Source: Lentilactobacillus senioris DSM 24302 = JCM 17472
Lineage (GTDB): Bacteria > Bacillota > Bacilli > Lactobacillales > Lactobacillaceae
Assembly (NCBI RefSeq): GCF_001436555.1
Contig: NZ_AYZR01000004.1
Coordinates: 248,001 to 312,000 of the forward strand
Direction of reading: 5' to 3'
Length of the DNA: 64,000 nucleotides
Shown: piece after piece, positions 59,959-64,000 of the stretch
How the letters are laid out: each line of letters begins with the position of its first letter
How positions within the stretch are numbered: position 1 is the first letter of the stretch
Notes under the pieces: generated by a model
Told to the model about the DNA's origin: nothing
What the model saw: only the letters and a program-made list of their open reading frames with translations
Database searches by the model: none
Program-made: the position numbers and the translations under genes

Positions 59959-61421
59959 TATTTGTCACCTCCTACAGTTTGTTTTTGCTTCAGCAAGTAT
60001 GACAATCCCCAGCCAACCAGACAGAAGAGCACTGCGATAGAAAAGGCAGCGGAATAACCATTTAACACGGCATTTTGGGCACCTTCCTTGTAAACGAGGG
60101 GATTATTGTGCAAAACGTGTTTAGCGGGCATATCGTCCTTAGTAACGTTGGTTAAAATACTAATCAAAATGGCGGTCCCAACTGAACTAGCAACTTGGCG
60201 AGCAGTGTTGTTAACAGCAGTACCGTGACTAATCATGTTAGTTGGTAATGCGTTCATTCCGGCAGTAGAGGTTGGCATCATAACCATCCCTACTCCGAGC
60301 ATTCGGATACAGTAAGTAACGATAATAAATAGTAATGGGGTTTCCTTAGTTAAGAAAAGAAATGGAATTGTTCCTAGAGTTAAAAGAATCATTCCGGCAG
60401 TAGCTAAGTGCTTAGCCCCGTATTTATCGAATAAGCGACCGGTGATAGGACTAGCAATCCCAATCATCAAAGCCCCAGGAAGAAGTGTTAATCCAGATTC
60501 TAGCGCTGAGTCGCCCCGAATAGTTTGCAAATAAATTGGAAGAACCATTTCTACTCCGACCATGGCCATGTTAACGTCTGACGAAAGAATGGCGGAGATA
60601 GTAAAGTCCCGAGTTTTGAACACACGTAATTCCAAAAATGGATTTTCCAAGTGAAGTTGCCGATAAACGAAAATAGCGATTGCGATTACTCCGATTAAGA
60701 TGGGAGCAATAACGGTAGGATCGCCCCAACCGTTGTCCCCAACTTGAGAGAAACCATAAAGTAATAAGCCAAAACCTAAAGTAGATTCGGCAGCAGAAAT
60801 CCAATCCAAGTTACTCTTCTTGGTTGCAAGAACTTTCTTATTAAAGATTAAGCCCACTACCAATGCCAAAATAGTAAATGGAATTAAAGTACTAAATAAT
60901 GCTCGCCAGTTGTAGTTATCAATTAACCAACCAGAAAGGGTAGGTCCAATTGCGGGAGCAAGACCGATGGCAAGGCCCATCATTCCCATGACGGCCCCAC
61001 GGCGATCTGGTGGGTAAATAGAAAGTAATACCGTTTGGGCAACGGGCATTGCGATTCCGGCCCCTACCGCTTGAATAACTCGGGCAGCAAAGAGCATGCC
61101 AAAGCTCGTAGCGGTCCAGGCCAAGATTGATCCGCCTAAAAAGAAGAACATGGCGGTATTAAATAAGGCCCCACTGCCAAACCGACTAATTAGCCAGGCA
61201 GAAATAGGAATCATGACCCCATTGACCATCATGTAGCCAGTGGTAAGCCATTGAACTGTAGATGTAGAAACGTCAAAGGAATCCATTAATGTAGGATAAG
61301 CAGTCGCTAACATGGTACTACTTAATACGGACATAAATAGACCCAAAATAATAGCCACCATCATCATGGTACGATTATATGGTTTGCCGTTGGCGTCTAA
61401 TGTTTGTTGCTTTTCAGCCAT
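59958..61421 (-). CDS. MFS multidrug efflux pump, DHA2 family (EmrB/LmrB type)
   Basis: A 487-residue transporter with 14 predicted helices. Motif A is seen as WLISRFGSGALFNTAM, motif C as MMGLAIGLAPAIGPTLSGWLID, and a helix-1 Asp is near LMDSFDVSTSTVQW. It exports drugs or other toxic compounds using the proton gradient. It is the first gene of a pair with DUF4811 and is divergent from a MerR regulator. The promoter, TTGACA-17-TAGTAT, has a palindrome across its -35 (61481-61501). AAAAGGAG precedes the ATG. Confidence 0.92.
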   Translation of the reverse strand: MAEKQQTLDANGKPYNRTMMMVAIILGLFMSVLSSTMLATAYPTLMDSFDVSTSTVQWLTTGYMMVNGVMIPISAWLISRFGSGALFNTAMFFFLGGSILAWTATSFGMLFAARVIQAVGAGIAMPVAQTVLLSIYPPDRRGAVMGMMGLAIGLAPAIGPTLSGWLIDNYNWRALFSTLIPFTILALVVGLIFNKKVLATKKSNLDWISAAESTLGFGLLLYGFSQVGDNGWGDPTVIAPILIGVIAIAIFVYRQLHLENPFLELRVFKTRDFTISAILSSDVNMAMVGVEMVLPIYLQTIRGDSALESGLTLLPGALMIGIASPITGRLFDKYGAKHLATAGMILLTLGTIPFLFLTKETPLLFIIVTYCIRMLGVGMVMMPTSTAGMNALPTNMISHGTAVNNTARQVASSVGTAILISILTNVTKDDMPAKHVLHNNPLVYKEGAQNAVLNGYSAAFSIAVLFCLVGWGLSYLLKQKQTVGGDK

Positions 61422-61459
61422 TGTGTATGTTGCTCCTTTTGTATTAAATTGACTTTAAT

Positions 61460-61501
61460 ATACTAACGCTAGTAAAAATCATTGTCAACTAAATTGACAA
61501 T
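61460..61501 (-). promoter_or_regulatory. MFS pump promoter with palindromic operator
   Basis: Minus strand: TTGACA (61483-61488), 17-base spacer and TAGTAT (61460-61465). ATTGTCAActaaaTTGACAAT (61481-61501), two 8-base arms around 5 bases, covers the -35. Confidence 0.72.
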
Positions 61502-61617
61502 GCTATCATTTTTTCTTACAATGACGTACGAAAATTTGCCATAACTGTTAGAATTTGTTATAGTGTTTCATCGTAAAGGGGTCGCAATTATCTTAAACGG
61601 AAACGAGTGAATAAATA

Positions 61618-62052
61618 ATGGGAAATCCAATTGGCAAGTTTATGGATACTGATAATTTAATCTTTGGCATTGGGCAGGTAAGCAAAATCACCGGTGTTTC
61701 ATCCCGTTCGTTACGTTATTGGGAGAGTCAGGGATACATTAGTACCTTAAAATCCGATAATGAAAAACAAACTTCTAGGCAATATAATGTCCAAAACTTA
61801 CTCAAAATCTTTCGAATTAAGCATTTCCAAGACGAAGGATATACATTACAGGGCGCGGTAGAACAAGCTCTTAAATTGCAAGAACAGTTACCGATTGTTA
61901 AACACTTTATGGAAAACCAGATTCAAGATATTATCATCGAAGAAGATAGAGGAATTATTGATTTTGGATTCGTTGATGATAGTAAAAAGCAGAAAATTTT
62001 GGGAATTGTGGACCGAAATGCTAATTCTCATTTTGAAATTCAAGACGTCTAA
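61618..62052 (+). CDS. MerR-family regulator (GlnR/TnrA-like DNA-binding type)
   Basis: A 144-residue regulator with a MerR helix-turn-helix (IGQVSKITGVSSRSLRYWESQGYI) and a helical C-terminus ending in a short variable tail. RYWE resembles the GlnR/TnrA branch of MerR proteins. The glnA gene is not adjacent; the neighbour is a divergent MFS pump with a palindromic operator, so control of drug export is more likely. No cysteine pairs for metal sensing exist. The ribosome binding site is weak, so the ATG at 61642 is an alternative start. Confidence 0.85.
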   Translation: MGNPIGKFMDTDNLIFGIGQVSKITGVSSRSLRYWESQGYISTLKSDNEKQTSRQYNVQNLLKIFRIKHFQDEGYTLQGAVEQALKLQEQLPIVKHFMENQIQDIIIEEDRGIIDFGFVDDSKKQKILGIVDRNANSHFEIQDV

Positions 62053-62057
62053 GATGC

Positions 62058-62092
62058 AAAAAAGCGTTGTGTCCCAAGGGATACAACTCTTT
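62058..62092 (+). terminator. Terminator of the MerR gene
   Basis: GTTGTgTCCC pairs with GGGAtACAAC, followed by a T-rich stretch. Confidence 0.65.
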
Positions 62093-62140
62093 TCTTTATC
62101 TAGATAACTATATTATAGAAGAAATGATGATTGATAAAGG

Positions 62141-62169
62141 TGGACACGCCCGGATTGTTTAGATATACT
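62141..62169 (+). promoter_or_regulatory. Promoter of the second MFS gene
   Basis: TGGACA (62141-62146), 17-base spacer and TATACT (62164-62169). The arms TGTTTA and TAAACA (62156-62177) enclose the -10 and could be an operator. Confidence 0.55.
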
Positions 62170-62207
62170 GGTAAACAGACTCTATTAACGAATAAGGGAG
62201 GACCACC

Positions 62208-63410
62208 GTGTCATCACAAGTAAAAAAAGCCATTTTTGTTTTAATTCTTAGTAGTTTTTTGGTCTGCATTGGGATGAGCCTGATTTTCCCGGTAATGCCG
62301 TTCATTAAAAACGAACTTCATTTTTCAGCCTTAGATATGGGGATTATGAATTCCTTATATGCTTTGGCTCAATTGATTGGTTCGCCCATTATTGGCCGTT
62401 TATCTGATCGTACTGGTCGTAAACGAGTGTTAGTAATGGGGCTAGCCCTTTTCTTTGTCGGCGAATCACTTTTTGCCTTATCCAACCAGTTAATCGTGAT
62501 GGATATTTCCAGAACCATCGGGGGGATTTCAGCTGCGATGGTAGTGCCTACTGCTAACGCGCTAGCTGCTGATATTACCACTCCGAAGCAACGAGCTAAA
62601 GTTATTGGTTGGCTATCAGCCGCCTTTAGTGGTGGATTGGTGTTAGGCCCTGGGATTGGTGGTATCTTAGCTAAATTTAGTTATAAGACGCCGTTTTGGG
62701 TTGCTGCTGGACTAGGCTTGTTAAGTATGTTTGCAATGATTGCTTTAATGCCTAAAGAAAGTGAGCTTAAGCAATTAATGGTTAATCGGCCAACTGGCGA
62801 GACTGCTAAAGAACCAAGTAACTTACTACAAGATTCTTGGAAACTATTAACTGGTCCGATGAGTTTATTATTCATTATGATTTTAATTTCTGCTTTTGGA
62901 TTAGTTAGTTTCGAAAGTATCTATAGTTTGTACGTTAACGAGGTCCATCACTTTACTATGAGTAACATTGCGTTAGTTTTAACGCTTAATGGAATTATTT
63001 CTTTACTGTTCCAAATCTTGTTGTTCGATCGAATGGTAATGTGGTGGTCCGAAAAAAACGTGATCCGTTACTGCTTCTTATTTGCGCTCATCGGCACCCT
63101 TTGGATTATTATGGCGCACCAAAAGTGGGCAGTGATTGTTGCTACTTTAATTGTCTTTACTACTTTTGATTTGTTACGGCCAGCAATTACCACGATGTTA
63201 ACTAAGGCTAGTATGACTGACCAAGGATTGGTTAATGGGTTAAATATGTCCTTAACCAGTATCGGTAATATTATTGGCCCAATTACCTCTGGAGCATTAT
63301 TGGATTATAATTATCACTACCCATACTTAGTGGTAGTAGTGTTCATGTTATTGTCATTTTTCATGACCTTTAAAATTAAAAATATTAAGCAACCAGCAGC
63401 CCTAAAATAA
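62208..63410 (+). CDS. MFS transporter, 12-helix drug efflux type (DHA1)
   Basis: A 400-residue transporter with 12 predicted helices, motif A as GRLSDRTGRKRVLVMGL, and motif C near GWLSAAFSGGLVLGPGIGGIL. It belongs with Bmr/NorA-like drug/proton antiporters; the substrate is unknown. The start is GTG at 62208 with GGGAGG 7 bases before it. It follows the MerR gene on the same strand but has its own promoter. Confidence 0.9.
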   Translation: MSSQVKKAIFVLILSSFLVCIGMSLIFPVMPFIKNELHFSALDMGIMNSLYALAQLIGSPIIGRLSDRTGRKRVLVMGLALFFVGESLFALSNQLIVMDISRTIGGISAAMVVPTANALAADITTPKQRAKVIGWLSAAFSGGLVLGPGIGGILAKFSYKTPFWVAAGLGLLSMFAMIALMPKESELKQLMVNRPTGETAKEPSNLLQDSWKLLTGPMSLLFIMILISAFGLVSFESIYSLYVNEVHHFTMSNIALVLTLNGIISLLFQILLFDRMVMWWSEKNVIRYCFLFALIGTLWIIMAHQKWAVIVATLIVFTTFDLLRPAITTMLTKASMTDQGLVNGLNMSLTSIGNIIGPITSGALLDYNYHYPYLVVVVFMLLSFFMTFKIKNIKQPAALK

Positions 63411-63417
63411 ATGGGCT

Positions 63418-63468
63418 AAGAAACGGAAACTAATGACTAATCAGGTCTTAGGGACCGTTTCTTTTTTT
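63418..63468 (+). terminator. Terminator of the second MFS gene
   Basis: AAGAAACGG with inner TAA pairs with TTA and CCGTTTCTT, followed by TTTTT. Confidence 0.75.
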
Positions 63469-63480
63469 ATTCAACCTAAA

Positions 63481-63523
63481 ATGACTACATGGTCATTGAC
63501 TATATAGTCATTAATAGTATAAT
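63481..63523 (+). promoter_or_regulatory. Promoter with tandem palindromic operators (TetR-like) before an ABC gene
   Basis: TTGACT (63496-63501), 16-base spacer and TATAAT (63518-63523). TGACTACATGGTCA (63482-63495) and the perfect palindrome TGACTATATAGTCA (63497-63510) sit side by side across and upstream of the -35, fitting two bound repressor dimers of the TetR type. Confidence 0.7.
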
Positions 63524-63565
63524 GAACCTCAATTAAGGGATTAGCTTGTTGAGGGAGGGATTGTG

Positions 63566-64000
63566 ATGACAACACAACCAGTGATTCAAATCCAGCATTT
63601 ACAAAAATATTTTGGTAAATTTGAGGCATTAAAGGATATTAATTTAACTTTGTATCCCGGACAGGTCTTAGGTTTTATTGGCCCTAACGGTGCCGGTAAA
63701 TCGACTACTATTCGGACGATTTTAGGATTAATTAAAGCCTCCGAGGGGACCACCACCGTTTTCGGGCAGGATGCTTGGAAAGACGCGGTTAAGATTCATG
63801 AACAATTGGCTTACGTTCCGGGTGACGTCTATCTGTGGTCTAATTTGACTGGTGGTCAAACTATTGATTTGTTACTGCACATGTCACACCAAAACCATAC
63901 TAAAAAAACTGATGAATTAATTCAAAAATTTGAACTGGATACCGGCAAGAAAAATCGAACTTATTCGAAAGGTAACCGGCAGAAAGTGGCGTTGATTTCT
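63566..64000 (+). CDS. ABC transporter ATP-binding protein (3' end outside window)
   Basis: The first 145 residues are visible: IQIQHLQKYFGKFEALKDINLTL, Walker A GPNGAGKST, the Q-loop region AYVPGDVYLW, and the start of the signature region (YSKGNRQKVALIS). It is an ABC-2 type drug-export ATPase of the ccmA/DrrA class. GGGAGGGA precedes the ATG. The tandem operators upstream suggest that a TetR gene belongs to this operon, perhaps just beyond the window edge. Confidence 0.88.
   Translation, partial: MTTQPVIQIQHLQKYFGKFEALKDINLTLYPGQVLGFIGPNGAGKSTTIRTILGLIKASEGTTTVFGQDAWKDAVKIHEQLAYVPGDVYLWSNLTGGQTIDLLLHMSHQNHTKKTDELIQKFELDTGKKNRTYSKGNRQKVALIS

Overview
The window reads as chromosomal DNA of a low-GC, heterofermentative lactic acid bacterium of the Lactobacillaceae. 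The best markers are a full-length xylulose-5-phosphate/fructose-6-phosphate phosphoketolase (56265-58724), two C69 dipeptidases beside an OPT oligopeptide transporter, an Nramp manganese transporter followed by a universal stress protein, a DUF4811/EmrB-type MFS pair, and Gram-positive lipoprotein and cell-wall polymer genes. Most genes start with AGGAGG-like ribosome binding sites and end in compact intrinsic terminators. I cannot name the species. I saw no tRNA, rRNA, CRISPR array, prophage or intact insertion sequence.

Layout. 1-12.9 kb: end of a TPR-like gene, a GNAT enzyme, an FtsX/MacB-type ABC pair, an amino-acid uptake locus whose binding-protein gene has an in-frame stop, an amidase, a MarR-controlled ABC exporter, a Cof-type phosphatase, two small genes of unknown role, and a convergent isochorismatase-like/decarboxylase-like pair. 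12.9-26.2 kb: peptide use (two C69 dipeptidases, and an OPT transporter with a PqqD-like protein), an aldo-keto reductase, a second ABC/MarR unit, a MerR/SDR divergent pair, and mntH-usp. 26.2-33.9 kb: thioredoxin-type arsenate reductase, an EamA transporter, an aldehyde dehydrogenase with an attenuator-like leader, an AIM24 protein, msrB-msrA, a cytosolic metallophosphoesterase and a pentapeptide-repeat protein.

33.9-46 kb is the accessory part. A metal P-type ATPase with an unusual CPG motif, a CopZ-like chaperone and a Dps-like protein form an operon behind an FNR-type box centred about -41.5. This is followed by small membrane-protein genes (one frameshifted), a decayed second dps 3' end, two copies of a palindromic element, a tandem pair of membrane-anchored XRE regulators, an ABC-2 transporter, an extra signal peptidase I, a third membrane XRE protein, and a CopB-type copper ATPase with cop boxes but no copY nearby.

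46-55.5 kb is one long operon for a glycerophosphate-containing surface polymer: an acyltransferase, an unknown protein, and two giant glycosyltransferase/TagF-like proteins. The larger of these (1687 residues) carries one apparently dead and one apparently active TagF domain. 55.6-64 kb holds an XTP/dITP pyrophosphatase, phosphoketolase, a multidrug MFS with DUF4811 and a divergent MerR regulator, another MFS, and the start of an ABC ATPase behind tandem palindromic operators.

Together the genes point to a peptide-dependent fermenter with many stress, metal and drug-export functions. The least explained parts are the CPG-ATPase/Dps operon, the pseudo-TagF fusion, the OPT-PqqD-dipeptidase operon, and several structured intergenic regions (16095-16306, 27821-27943, 30198-30420, and the 37512/39877 palindromes).
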